The notes under the pieces: model-generated
The model's database searches: none
What the model saw: only the letters and a program-made list of their open reading frames with translations
What the model was told of the DNA's origin: nothing
Position numbers and translations under genes: made by a program
Assembly: GCF_900104725.1 (NCBI RefSeq)
Contig: NZ_LT629758.1
Coordinates: 1,488,001-1,552,000 of the forward strand
Direction: 5' to 3'
DNA length: 64,000 bases
DNA from: Actinoplanes derwentensis
GTDB taxonomy: Bacteria; Actinomycetota; Actinomycetes; Mycobacteriales; Micromonosporaceae
In this document: in pieces, positions 25,384-33,683 of the stretch
Layout of the letters: each line of letters begins with the position of its first letter
Position numbering within the stretch: the stretch's first letter is position 1

Positions 25384-25510
25384 GCATACCTAGATGCCAC
25401 CCGCGCCTCATCTAAATGGTTCTGACCAGCGAACATAGGTAGCCGCTCCCGATGTGCCGGCCGGTCGTGACGCCGAGGATCTACTTATCGGTGAACGACG
25501 GGAGAGGAAA

Positions 25511-25705
25511 ATGCTGGTGCATCCGAGCGTTCTGATGGATCTGGTGAACGACCGCCACCGCGAGTGGGCGGCGGAGGCTGACCGGGACCGGTTGCTGACG
25601 CTGGTCCGGCGGGCGCGCAGCGGGCGGAAAAAGGAGGCGGTCCGCCGACAGCCCACCGGTACCCTGGCGTCGTGCGAACAGTCCGCGGTGGTGCCAGCCC
25701 GGTGA
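25511..25705 (+). CDS. Small protein coupled to the LAL regulator
   Basis: 64 aa from the ATG at 25511. A strong site GGGAGAGG sits 3 nt upstream, and an in-frame ATG 57 nt earlier has none. Begins MLVHPSVLMDLVNDRHREW, a helical and charged pattern (Arg/Lys/Glu) seen in many unannotated actinomycete small proteins. There is no membrane segment. Its stop TGA overlaps the ATG of the next gene (TGATG), so the two are translated together. Function unknown. Confidence 0.6.
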   Translation: MLVHPSVLMDLVNDRHREWAAEADRDRLLTLVRRARSGRKKEAVRRQPTGTLASCEQSAVVPAR

Positions 25706-28404
25706 TGATCGGCCGGGAGAGCGAGCTGCGTCGATTGGCGCGGCTCGCTTCGTCGTCGGAGCCGGCGGTCGCGATCATCGCCGGTGAGCCGGGGATCGGG
25801 AAGACCCGGCTGGTGCACGAGCTGCTGGCGACACTGCCGGCGGAGACGGTGGTGCTGATCGGGCAGGCCGAACCGGGTTCGCTGTCGCGCCCGTACGAGG
25901 TGCTGCTGGACGCCGTCGACGGGCGCCCGGAAGTGGACGAGGAGCAGCTCGACGCGTTGACGGACGCGCGGCGCAGCCCGGTCGAGCGGCTGCACACCGG
26001 GTTGTCGCTGCTGGCCGACCTGACCGGGGACGCCCCGGCGGTGATCGTCTTCGAGGACCTGCACTGGGCCGACTCGGAGAGTGCGGCACTGTTCGAGCGG
26101 ATCGCCGACCAGCGTGGCCCGAGGCTGCTGATCGGCACGTACCGGCCGGAGGAAGTGACCCGCCGTCAGCCGGTGGCCGGGTTGCTCGCGCGGATGGAAC
26201 GACGGCATGCCGTCAGTCACGTCCGCCTGGATCGGCTGACTCCGTCGCAGACCGCGGCGCTGCTGGCGGCCGCGACCGGTGCACCCGCTTCGATGCGGGC
26301 GGTGACGGCGCTGCACCACCGTACCGGCGGCAATCCGTTCTTTCTCGAAGAGCTTCTGCGTGCACTGCCCGGCGTCGACCTGGACGCGCTGGTCGAGCAG
26401 CCGCTGCCGTGGAGTCTCGCCGAGGTGCTGCGCCGTCAGGTCGAGGATCTGGAGGCGGTCAGTCTCCGGATCGTCGAGGCGGCCACCGTGCTGGGTCACC
26501 GGATCCCGTTCGACCTGCTCGCCGACGTGACCGATGCCGGTGAGGACGAGCTGATCCTGGTGCTGCGTGACCTGGTCACCCGGGGTGTGCTGGTGGAGTC
26601 GGGGGTCGACGAGTTCGCTTTCCGGCACGCACTGGTCCGGGAGGCGATCGGCAGTCAGATGCTCGGCCGGCAGCGGCGGCGTCTGCACGAGGCGGCGCTG
26701 GACGTACTGCTGCGGGGTGGCTCTTCCGATCCGGCCATGGTGGCGCATCACGCGTGCGGGGCCGGCCGTTATGACGACATGATCGCCGCGGCTCGCCGGG
26801 GTGCCGCGCTGTACCTGTCGATCGGGTCCGCGTACCAGGCGCTGCAACTGGCCGAGATGGGTCTCGACGAGTTGCCCGACGACATCGAACTGCTGGCGTT
26901 CGCCGCCCGGTCGGCGTGGCTGGCCGGGCTGCTCGACGACGCCATCCGCTACGGCCGGCGCTGGCGGGATCTGGCCGGCACCGCCACCGAGCGGGCCGAG
27001 TCGCTCTACCTGCTGGTGCGGCTGGCGTGGGAGTTGCGGGAGCCCGGCGAGGTGCGGACGCTGACCCACGACATCGAGACCCTGATCGCGCAGCTACCGC
27101 CCGGCGCCGATCAGGCACGGGCGATGACCGCTATTGCCCAGTCGGCTTATTTGACTGACGAGGTCGACACGGTGCTGCTCTGGTCGGATCGGGCGCTGGC
27201 GCTGGCCGACGAGTTCGACCTGCCGGCGGTGCGGTTGGCGGCGCTGGTGGAGAAGGGTTCGATGCTCATCGAGCGCAGCCGGACCACCGCTGAGGGCCGC
27301 CGGATCCTGTCCGGGCTGATCGACGAGGCCGAGGCCGCCGGTGAGTGGGTGCTGGCCGCCCGTGCCCTGCACGCCCTGGTCGACGGCGAGCCGCCCACCT
27401 CGCCGACCGAGCACGCCGCGGTTCTGGAACGGATGCGGGTCGACGCCGAACGGGCCGGGTTCGAGCAGCTCTCGGTGGCCACCTACTACCGCGGCCGGGC
27501 TCGCCTCGCGCTGCGGACCGGCGATCTGAACGCGGCGATCGAGGCCCTGGAGGAGGGCCGCGAACGGGACCGCAACTACCGGCGCCGGGGTCGCTGGGCC
27601 GAGTACCACGGTGTGTTCCTGGCCGGTCTCTACCTGGAGGCCGGTGAACTGGACCGGGTCGAGCGCCTGATCGCCGACCTGGCCGCGCTGCCCAACAACC
27701 CGCCGACCACGATCCCGGGACTGGCCTTCCACCTGGCCTGCCGACGCGGCGATCTGCCGCGCGCCGAGGCGAACATGAACGAGTTCGTCAAGGCCCTGGC
27801 CGAACAGTTGTGGCGCAGCGGCGAACAGGCCCACGACCTGATCGCGGCCGCGCTGGAACTGGGCCTGCCGACCGAGATGCTGGATCGTCTGGCTGGGGCG
27901 CTGCTGGACGGCGAGGTGTGGGACAGCAACCGGATCCTGGTGAACGCCCAGCTGGCGGAGGCACGTGGCCACCACGCCGAGGCCCTCGCAGGCTACCTGT
28001 CGATCGCCGACGCCCACATCCTGGGACCGGTGGTCCGGGGAACGGTCCACGTCAACACCGCCCGCTGCCTGCTGGCCCTGGACCGCCCCGGCGAGGCGGC
28101 GACCGCTACCCAAGCGGCGGCGACGCTGTTGGCGCAGTGGGGCGGCTGGCGGCTGGCGGACCTGGCACGCGTCCGCACCCGCCTCGGCCTGACCGAAACC
28201 GATCATGCTGCGCCGGGACCGTCCACGCTGACCCCACGCGAACGCGAGGTGGCGATTCTGATCACCGACGGCCTCACCAACACCGAACTGGCCCGCCGCC
28301 TCTACATCTCCCCGAAAACCGCGGCCGTCCACGTCTCCAACATCCTCCGAAAACTGAACATCTCCTCCCGGACCGAGGTCGCCGCCCAGGTGGGCGGTCC
28401 TTAG
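25705..28404 (+). CDS. LAL-family (large ATP-binding LuxR-type) transcriptional regulator
   Basis: 899 aa. An N-terminal AAA/STAND ATPase has Walker A GEPGIGKT (about residues 29-36) and Walker B VIVFEDLHWADSES. A long tetratricopeptide-like helical middle follows (residues about 350-790), with a C-terminal LuxR helix-turn-helix (LTPREREVAILITDGLTNTE, KTAAVHVSNILRKLNIS). LAL proteins are ATP-dependent activators of sugar or secondary-metabolite genes. Start chosen at the ATG in the TGATG overlap; GTG 25702 or 25672 are in frame but lack a better ribosome site. No obvious target gene lies adjacent. Confidence 0.92.
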   Translation: MIGRESELRRLARLASSSEPAVAIIAGEPGIGKTRLVHELLATLPAETVVLIGQAEPGSLSRPYEVLLDAVDGRPEVDEEQLDALTDARRSPVERLHTGLSLLADLTGDAPAVIVFEDLHWADSESAALFERIADQRGPRLLIGTYRPEEVTRRQPVAGLLARMERRHAVSHVRLDRLTPSQTAALLAAATGAPASMRAVTALHHRTGGNPFFLEELLRALPGVDLDALVEQPLPWSLAEVLRRQVEDLEAVSLRIVEAATVLGHRIPFDLLADVTDAGEDELILVLRDLVTRGVLVESGVDEFAFRHALVREAIGSQMLGRQRRRLHEAALDVLLRGGSSDPAMVAHHACGAGRYDDMIAAARRGAALYLSIGSAYQALQLAEMGLDELPDDIELLAFAARSAWLAGLLDDAIRYGRRWRDLAGTATERAESLYLLVRLAWELREPGEVRTLTHDIETLIAQLPPGADQARAMTAIAQSAYLTDEVDTVLLWSDRALALADEFDLPAVRLAALVEKGSMLIERSRTTAEGRRILSGLIDEAEAAGEWVLAARALHALVDGEPPTSPTEHAAVLERMRVDAERAGFEQLSVATYYRGRARLALRTGDLNAAIEALEEGRERDRNYRRRGRWAEYHGVFLAGLYLEAGELDRVERLIADLAALPNNPPTTIPGLAFHLACRRGDLPRAEANMNEFVKALAEQLWRSGEQAHDLIAAALELGLPTEMLDRLAGALLDGEVWDSNRILVNAQLAEARGHHAEALAGYLSIADAHILGPVVRGTVHVNTARCLLALDRPGEAATATQAAATLLAQWGGWRLADLARVRTRLGLTETDHAAPGPSTLTPREREVAILITDGLTNTELARRLYISPKTAAVHVSNILRKLNISSRTEVAAQVGGP

Positions 28405-28531
28405 GAGAACTTCACCGCGGCGGTACGCCCGACGGGCCCCACAACCACAACGGCCCGTCCCGCCACGTCCGCGCGAGGTGATCCCGGCGCGGGGCCGACC
28501 CGCGACCGCCGGGCCGGATGCGCCCCGCAGG

Positions 28532-29158
28532 CTACTTCTGCGCCTGCGTGGACCGGCGGGCTGTCCGCAGCCGAAGTCCCAGGTAGGTGAGGGGACCCGG
28601 GTCCGCGACCGGGAGAACGGTGAAGCCGAGCCGATCGTAGAAGCCCCGGGCCTGCACGTTGGCGGTCACCATGCCGACGTGCAGGCCCGGGGCGTCCACC
28701 ACCGACACGAAACGCTGGATCAGCCGGCGTCCCCAGCCCCGGCCCTGGTGCGACGGCAGCAGATCGATGTGCAGGTGTGCGGGATATCCCGCCAAGCCGG
28801 GCACCAGCATCCGCTCCGGGTGATGGTGCAGAGCGACCATGTCCTCGGTCGGCGTGCGCGGCCCCGCCGGCGGCACCGGGTAGCGGTCGCCGAGCAGCGG
28901 GATCCACTCGGTGCGATAACGATGGGCGAATCGGGCGGTGTCGGCGGTGCCCACCACATAGCCGACCGGTTCGCCACCGTCGTCGACGACGTACGCCAGC
29001 CCCGGCGACAGGTGCGCGTAAGGGCCGGCGAACAGGTCGCCCATCAGTGCGTCGGTGTCGTACCGGCCGCGAGCGTCGCCCCCGGCGTCGGCGGTGCGCA
29101 CACAGATGTCGTAGAGGGCCGCACGGTCAGCCGCACGATAGGGACGGATCTCGATCAC
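28532..29158 (-). CDS. GNAT family N-acetyltransferase
   Basis: 208 aa. GNAT fold with IEIRPYRAADRAALYDICVRT, the acetyl-CoA loop HQGRGWGRRLIQRF and ARGFYDRLGFTVL. The acceptor substrate is unknown. The GTG start overlaps the stop of the VOC gene by 4 nt, so the pair is one transcript and both are probably controlled by the divergent WYL regulator. Confidence 0.9.
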   Translation of the reverse strand: MIEIRPYRAADRAALYDICVRTADAGGDARGRYDTDALMGDLFAGPYAHLSPGLAYVVDDGGEPVGYVVGTADTARFAHRYRTEWIPLLGDRYPVPPAGPRTPTEDMVALHHHPERMLVPGLAGYPAHLHIDLLPSHQGRGWGRRLIQRFVSVVDAPGLHVGMVTANVQARGFYDRLGFTVLPVADPGPLTYLGLRLRTARRSTQAQK

Positions 29159-29574
29159 TCCTGCACATTAGACGTTCCCCCGCAGGCTTTCAGGACGTCG
29201 CGGTAGTGCTGGTTGAACATGACGCCGAGGACGTTGCCGAACGGATCGAGCACCGAGGCGGTCACGTACCCCGGCCCTCGCTCGGTGGGTTTGTCGTGCT
29301 CGGTCGCGCCGAGTTCCAGCAGCCGCCGGTAGGTCGCCTCGACATCGTCGACGGCCCAGTAGACGATCGCGCCGGACGCCTCCGGCCGGTGCGGGTGCGG
29401 GGCGAACCGGCTGTTCAGGATGCCGAATTCGTTCTGGTGGTCGCCGACGCGCCACTCCAGGTAGGCGGAGTCACGCACGAAATACGGCTCGATCCCGAAC
29501 AGTGCCGAGTACCAGGCGCGCGCCGCGTCCAGGTCGTCGGCGAAGAACGTGACGGTGGTGAATCCACGAAGCAT
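29155..29574 (-). CDS. VOC family protein
   Basis: 139 aa from the ATG at 29574. Two-module VOC fold: LRGFTTVTFFADDLDAARAWY, YFVRDSAYLEWRVGDH, then VDDVEATYRRLLELGATEH and LDPFGNVLGVMFNQHY. Possible metal ligands are seen in the usual positions (Asp/His and Glu). Divergent from the WYL regulator; the longer upstream frame crosses the operator and was rejected. Confidence 0.88.
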   Translation of the reverse strand: MLRGFTTVTFFADDLDAARAWYSALFGIEPYFVRDSAYLEWRVGDHQNEFGILNSRFAPHPHRPEASGAIVYWAVDDVEATYRRLLELGATEHDKPTERGPGYVTASVLDPFGNVLGVMFNQHYRDVLKACGGTSNVQE

Positions 29575-29615
29575 GGGGCTTCTCCTGTCTCTCTCACGGA
29601 CCACTCTGGTGGCTG

Positions 29616-29638
29616 AAGTGCTCACCTTCTGAGCACTT
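29616..29638. promoter_or_regulatory. Candidate operator of the WYL regulator
   Basis: Perfect inverted repeat, arms AAGTGCTCA and TGAGCACTT (9 bp each) around a 5-nt centre. It lies in the 84-bp divergent region, 20 bp before the WYL gene ATG and 41 bp before the VOC ATG. Confidence 0.65.
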
Positions 29639-29658
29639 TTCCTGACAACCTCACTGAC

Positions 29659-30585
29659 ATGCGCGCTGACCGTCTCGTCGCCACCCTTCTGCTGATGCAG
29701 ACCCGCGGCCGGGTGACCGCCGCTGAACTCGCCACCGAGCTGGAGGTCTCGGTCGCCACCGCCCGCCGGGACCTGGAGGCCCTGTCGGCAGCCGGTGTGC
29801 CGGTCTATCCGCAGCCCGGACGGCATGGCGGCTGGTCGCTGGTGGGCGGCGCGCGCACCGACCTGACCGGCCTGTCAGCCGCCGAGGCACGGGCGTTGTT
29901 CCTGCTGGCCGGTCCGGTCGCGGGAGCCGCACCCGACGTTCGTTCGGCACTGCGCAAGCTGGTACGGGCACTGCCGGCCCCGTTTCGTGCCGACGCCGCG
30001 GCGGCCGCCGAGTCCACCCTGGTCGACCCGGCGGGCTGGGGCGAACGGGACAGGCCCCGGCCGGAGCTCGTCGACCGGCTCCAGGAAGCAGTGGTGCGCC
30101 GTCAGCGGATCCGGTTCACCTACCGTGGCGAGTCCCGGGAAGCCGACCCGTGGGGTGTCGTCGACAAGGACGACGTCTGGTACCTGATCGCCGGGACCTC
30201 CGGCGGCCGCCGCACCTTCCGCGTCGACCGGTTCACGGATCTGCAGGTCATCGGCTCGCATTTCGAGCGACCGCCCGCGTTCGACCTGGACGAGGCCTGG
30301 CGCGAGGTGGTCGGCGAGGTCGAGCGGAAACGGGCCCGCACGAAGGCCACGCTGCTGATCGAGAACCGTTTCGTGTGGGTGCTGCGCGACCACTTCGGCC
30401 GGCACTGCGAACTGCTCGACTTGCTACCCGACGGCCGTGCCCGAGTCCGGGTGGGCGCTCCCGAACCCCGCGACATCGCCCGCACCCTGAGCGGCTGGGG
30501 CTCGTCGGTCGAGGTCCTCGACCCGCCGGAGGTCCGTGCCGAGCTGGCCCGCATCGGCGCGGAGCTGTCGGCGCTTTACATCTAG
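29659..30585 (+). CDS. WYL-domain helix-turn-helix regulator
   Basis: 308 aa. An N-terminal winged helix (TRGRVTAAELATELEVSVATARRDLEAL, residues about 14-45) precedes a central WYL ligand-sensing domain (RIRFTYRG, DDVWYLIAGTSGGRRTFRVDR). A C-terminal WCX extension ends GWGSSVEVLDPPEVRAELA. Usually a repressor or activator of a divergent enzyme gene; here the VOC-GNAT pair. A probable binding site is at 29616-29638. Confidence 0.93.
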   Translation: MRADRLVATLLLMQTRGRVTAAELATELEVSVATARRDLEALSAAGVPVYPQPGRHGGWSLVGGARTDLTGLSAAEARALFLLAGPVAGAAPDVRSALRKLVRALPAPFRADAAAAAESTLVDPAGWGERDRPRPELVDRLQEAVVRRQRIRFTYRGESREADPWGVVDKDDVWYLIAGTSGGRRTFRVDRFTDLQVIGSHFERPPAFDLDEAWREVVGEVERKRARTKATLLIENRFVWVLRDHFGRHCELLDLLPDGRARVRVGAPEPRDIARTLSGWGSSVEVLDPPEVRAELARIGAELSALYI

Positions 30586-30590
30586 GACCT

Positions 30591-30618
30591 GAGAGATTAC
30601 TTTCGAAAGATGTCTCTC
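30591..30618. promoter_or_regulatory. 28-bp palindrome containing the ArsR gene start codon
   Basis: Arms GAGAGA (30591-30596) and TCTCTC (30613-30618) enclose the perfect core CTTTCGAAAG (30600-30609). The ATG at 30610-30612 lies inside the right half. This places the probable ArsR operator over the translation start, so the transcript is likely leaderless or regulated by occlusion. Confidence 0.7.
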
Positions 30619-31182
30619 ACTAATCCGTTCGGTGACCTGAGGATCACCGATCCGCAGGCGATGCGGGCGCTGGCCCATCCCGTCCGACTCGCCGCACTGA
30701 CATATCTGCAGCGCAACGGCCCCGCGACCGCCACCCAGCTCGCCCCGCACGTCGGGGCGACTCCCTCGGTGGTCAGCTGGCATCTGCGGCACCTCGCGAC
30801 GTTCGGGTTCGTGATGGACGCCGACCAGGGCGGCGGGCGGCAGCGTTTCTGGAAGGCCGCCGCCCGCGGATTCACCGTCGAACTCGCCGAGGACGACGAG
30901 TCGCAGAATGCCGTGCGGATGCTGGCCGGGCAGGTGGAGGAGACCGCGCGCCAGCAGATCGACCGCTGGTGGGCCGAGACCGAGCCGGCGCTCGATCACA
31001 CCTGGCGCCGTCTCTCCGGGCCGTCCAACACCGGCGTCCGGCTCACCGCCGCCGAACTCGACAAGCTCCAGAGCGACATCGACGAACTACTGGGTGGATA
31101 TGTGCGGCGCGCTAAGGCCGACACCCCCGAGGACGCGCGCCGGGTCCGCATCCTGCGGCACTACCTTCCCGAAGCGCAGTGA
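30610..31182 (+). CDS. ArsR-type winged-helix regulator
   Basis: 190 aa. The winged helix-turn-helix is ALAHPVRLAALTYLQRNGPATATQLAPHVGATPSVVSWHLRHL in outline (recognition part SVVSWHLRHLATFG). It is followed by a helical C-terminal domain (RQQIDRWWAETEPALDHTW). The usual metal-binding CxC of ArsR/SmtB is absent, so it senses something else. Directly upstream of, and overlapping by 1-4 nt, an MFS exporter gene; a repressor-exporter operon. Confidence 0.92.
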   Translation: MSLTNPFGDLRITDPQAMRALAHPVRLAALTYLQRNGPATATQLAPHVGATPSVVSWHLRHLATFGFVMDADQGGGRQRFWKAAARGFTVELAEDDESQNAVRMLAGQVEETARQQIDRWWAETEPALDHTWRRLSGPSNTGVRLTAAELDKLQSDIDELLGGYVRRAKADTPEDARRVRILRHYLPEAQ

Positions 31183-32414
31183 TGGCGGGATCGCTGTGGC
31201 GCGACCGCCGGTTCGCCTCCTTCTGGGCCGGCGAGACCATCTCCCAGTTCGGCGACCGGATCAGTGAGCTGGCCCTGCCGCTGATCGCGGTCACCCTGCT
31301 GGCCGCTACCCCGATCGAGGTCGGGCTGCTGATCGCCGCGATCTGGGCACCCAACCTGCTGTCGGTCGTGGTCGGCGCCTGGGTCGACCGTCAGGCCCAC
31401 CGCAGACGGCTGCTCGTGCTCGCGGATCTGCTCCGTGCCGCCGCACTGTTCAGCCTTCCGGTCGCGTACTGGCTGGGCGCTCTCGGTCTGCCCCAGCTCT
31501 TCGGGGTGGCGCTGCTGGCCGGGGCGGGCCAGGTGCTGTTCTCCTGCTCGTACCAGTCCTTCTTCGTGACCCTGGTCGACCGGGACCGCTACGTCGACGC
31601 CAACAGCAAGCTGAGCACCAGCCGGTCCGCGTCGTTCGTCGCCGGACCGGCGGCCGGGGGATTCCTCATCCAGGCGCTGACCGCTCCGGTCGCGATCCTC
31701 GTCGACGCGGTCTCCTTCCTGTTCTCCGCTCTCCTGATCAGCCGCATCCGTACCGAGCCGTTTCCGGTCGGACAGAAGATGTCGCTGGTCGCGGGCGTCA
31801 GTGCCGGGCTGCGTTACGTGCTCGGCCACCGATACCTGCGCGCCGCCCTCGCCTGTGTCACCACCGTCAACTTCTTCGGGTTCGTCGCCCAGGCGCTGGT
31901 GATCCTCTATGCCAGCCGCGAACTGGGCCTCCCGGCCGGGCCGATCGGGCTCGCCTTCGGTCTCGGCGCGACCGGTGCCCTGCTCGGCGCGGTGATCGCC
32001 CCGAGGCTGTCGGCCCGCTACGGCGTGGGCCGGATGGTGGTGGCCGGCGCGATCCTCTTCCCGGCGCCGGTCGCCGCGATCGCCCTGGCCGGCGGGCCGC
32101 AGTGGCTGATCGTGACCATCATCGCCATGGCTGAGGCGGTGTCCGGTGCGGGCGTGATGTTCCTGGACATCAACCTGAACTCGGTGCAGACCGCCGTCAT
32201 CGCCGATGACATGCGCAGCCGGGTCTCCGGCGTCTTCGGCACCATCAATTACGGCGCCCGGCCCCTCGGCGCGGTGATCGGCGGCCTGCTCGGCAGCTCG
32301 CTCGGCCTCCGGCCCACCCTGCTGATCGCCGCCGCCGGCGGGGTGCTGTCGTGTCTCTGGCTCCTGCGGTCGCCGATCCCGAGCCTGCGGTCCCTGGAGT
32401 CACTGACGCGGTGA
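31182..32414 (+). CDS. MFS exporter (DHA3/MFS_3-like)
   Basis: 410 aa from ATG 31182 (GTG 31179 is possible). Twelve helices with the DHA3-type start LWRDRRFASFWAGETISQFGDR, loop motif WVDRQAHRRRLLVLADLLRA and VIADDMRSRVSGVFGTINYG. This family exports macrolides, enterobactin-like siderophores and other drugs. Controlled by the ArsR gene in the same operon. Its 3' end overlaps the convergent TetR gene by 15 nt. Confidence 0.92.
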   Translation: MAGSLWRDRRFASFWAGETISQFGDRISELALPLIAVTLLAATPIEVGLLIAAIWAPNLLSVVVGAWVDRQAHRRRLLVLADLLRAAALFSLPVAYWLGALGLPQLFGVALLAGAGQVLFSCSYQSFFVTLVDRDRYVDANSKLSTSRSASFVAGPAAGGFLIQALTAPVAILVDAVSFLFSALLISRIRTEPFPVGQKMSLVAGVSAGLRYVLGHRYLRAALACVTTVNFFGFVAQALVILYASRELGLPAGPIGLAFGLGATGALLGAVIAPRLSARYGVGRMVVAGAILFPAPVAAIALAGGPQWLIVTIIAMAEAVSGAGVMFLDINLNSVQTAVIADDMRSRVSGVFGTINYGARPLGAVIGGLLGSSLGLRPTLLIAAAGGVLSCLWLLRSPIPSLRSLESLTR

Positions 32415-32984
32415 CGAGGCGGTGGACCAGGTGCCCAGCGCTTCGATGGTGGCCTCGATGAGGTTGGTGCCGGTGGGGGAGTGCTCGATCGTGCTGCGGT
32501 AATACATCGGCCCGATGGCCAGGGCGGCGGCGTCCCGGCTGGGAATCGCCAGGGTGATCTCGCCACGCGTCTGGGCGCCGTCGAGGGCGGCCGCGAGCCG
32601 GTCGGTGAGGACCCCGGCGAACTGGGCGCGGCGGGCATCCATGTCCGTGTCCCAGAGGGCGGTGCCGGCCAGGGTCGTGGACACGGCGCGCACGTCGTCG
32701 AGGTCCAGTTGCCGGGCGATCGCCGTCAGCTCCCGGCGCAACCAGTCCCTGGTCGGAACGGTGGGGTCGCTGAAGAACGGCATCGGGACGGTGGCCATCG
32801 CCTCCATGAGAAGCAGCTCGGCGCGCGGCCAGTGCCGATAGACGGTGGCGCGCCCGACCGCGGCCCGCTCGGCGACCTGGACGTGCGTCACCGCCGCGGG
32901 TCCTCTCTCCAGGAGCAGGTCACGGGCGGCGTGCAGGATCGCTTCCCGGCTGCGCAGGAACCGGGGATCGTTTTCGGTGGGCAC
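32400..32984 (-). CDS. TetR/AcrR family regulator
   Basis: 194 aa. The helix-turn-helix is HVQVAERAAVGRATVYRHWP, in a slightly unusual form. The C-terminal domain contains RRELTAIARQLDLDDVRAV and YYRSTIEH. Divergent from the oxidoreductase operon at 33066; an inverted repeat at 32995-33015 sits 11 bp upstream of its ATG and is its probable operator. Confidence 0.92.
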   Translation of the reverse strand: MPTENDPRFLRSREAILHAARDLLLERGPAAVTHVQVAERAAVGRATVYRHWPRAELLLMEAMATVPMPFFSDPTVPTRDWLRRELTAIARQLDLDDVRAVSTTLAGTALWDTDMDARRAQFAGVLTDRLAAALDGAQTRGEITLAIPSRDAAALAIGPMYYRSTIEHSPTGTNLIEATIEALGTWSTASSPRQ

Positions 32985-32994
32985 CCAACCATCT

Positions 32995-33015
32995 TATGAG
33001 ACGACTTGACTCATA
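32995..33015. promoter_or_regulatory. Candidate TetR operator
   Basis: Arms TATGAG (32995-33000) and CTCATA (33010-33015) with a 9-nt centre, in the 81-bp divergent region between TetR and the oxidoreductase gene. Confidence 0.5.
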
Positions 33016-33065
33016 GTCGAGCTGACGTCCATGCTTGAGTTGTGAGACATTCTGTATCGCAAGAG

Positions 33066-33683
33066 ATGACGGTCGTCGTCCTGGGCGCCTCGGGCGCCAC
33101 CGGACGGCACGTGGTGTCCACCGCGCTGGAGCGAGGGCACAAGGCAGTGGCACTGGTCCGCCGACCGGGCACGTTCGGGCCACGGGACCGGCTGACCGAA
33201 GTGATCTGGCCGGACGTCACGGACACCGCTGCCCTCGTCCACGCCCTGCCGGGGGCCGACGTCGTGGTCAGCGCTCTGGGCGGCGCGGGCAAGGGACCGA
33301 CGACGGTCTGTTCGGACGGCATCGGATCGGCGGTGACCGCGATGAACACGGCCGGGGTGACCCGCCTGATCGCGGTCAGCGCCCATGGCGTGTTGGAGAC
33401 CCACGACCGGTCGCTGTACTCGGTGGCGGTGTGGGCCAACGTGGCCGAGCGGATGCGCGACAAGGAAACGATGGAACCACTGATCACTGCCTCCGGTCTG
33501 AACTGGACGATCGTGCGGCCCCCGAAGCTGTCGAGCCACGCCGCGATCGGGCGGTACACGGCCGGCACCGACCTGCTTATCCGGCTGTGGAGTGCCATCG
33601 GCCGCGCCGACCTCGCCGCTTTCCTGATCGACGAAGCCGAGACCCCGCGATATGCACACGCCTATCCGCGGATCACCCGATGA
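33066..33683 (+). CDS. NAD(P)-binding oxidoreductase (NmrA/atypical SDR type)
   Basis: 205 aa from the ATG at 33066 (AAGAG just upstream); GTG 33042 would add 8 residues. Rossmann dinucleotide loop GASGATGRHV, then DVVVSALGG, RLIAVSAHG and the typical ITASGLNWTIVRPPKL of NAD(P)H-binding NmrA-like proteins. Substrate unknown. Its stop overlaps the ATG of the next gene by 4 nt. Probably repressed by the divergent TetR. Confidence 0.9.
   Translation: MTVVVLGASGATGRHVVSTALERGHKAVALVRRPGTFGPRDRLTEVIWPDVTDTAALVHALPGADVVVSALGGAGKGPTTVCSDGIGSAVTAMNTAGVTRLIAVSAHGVLETHDRSLYSVAVWANVAERMRDKETMEPLITASGLNWTIVRPPKLSSHAAIGRYTAGTDLLIRLWSAIGRADLAAFLIDEAETPRYAHAYPRITR

Noticed and set aside
25408..27069. 553-aa minus-strand open frame
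   Set aside because: Antisense to the LAL regulator ATPase domain; composition is that of a reversed GC-rich gene and no motif is seen.
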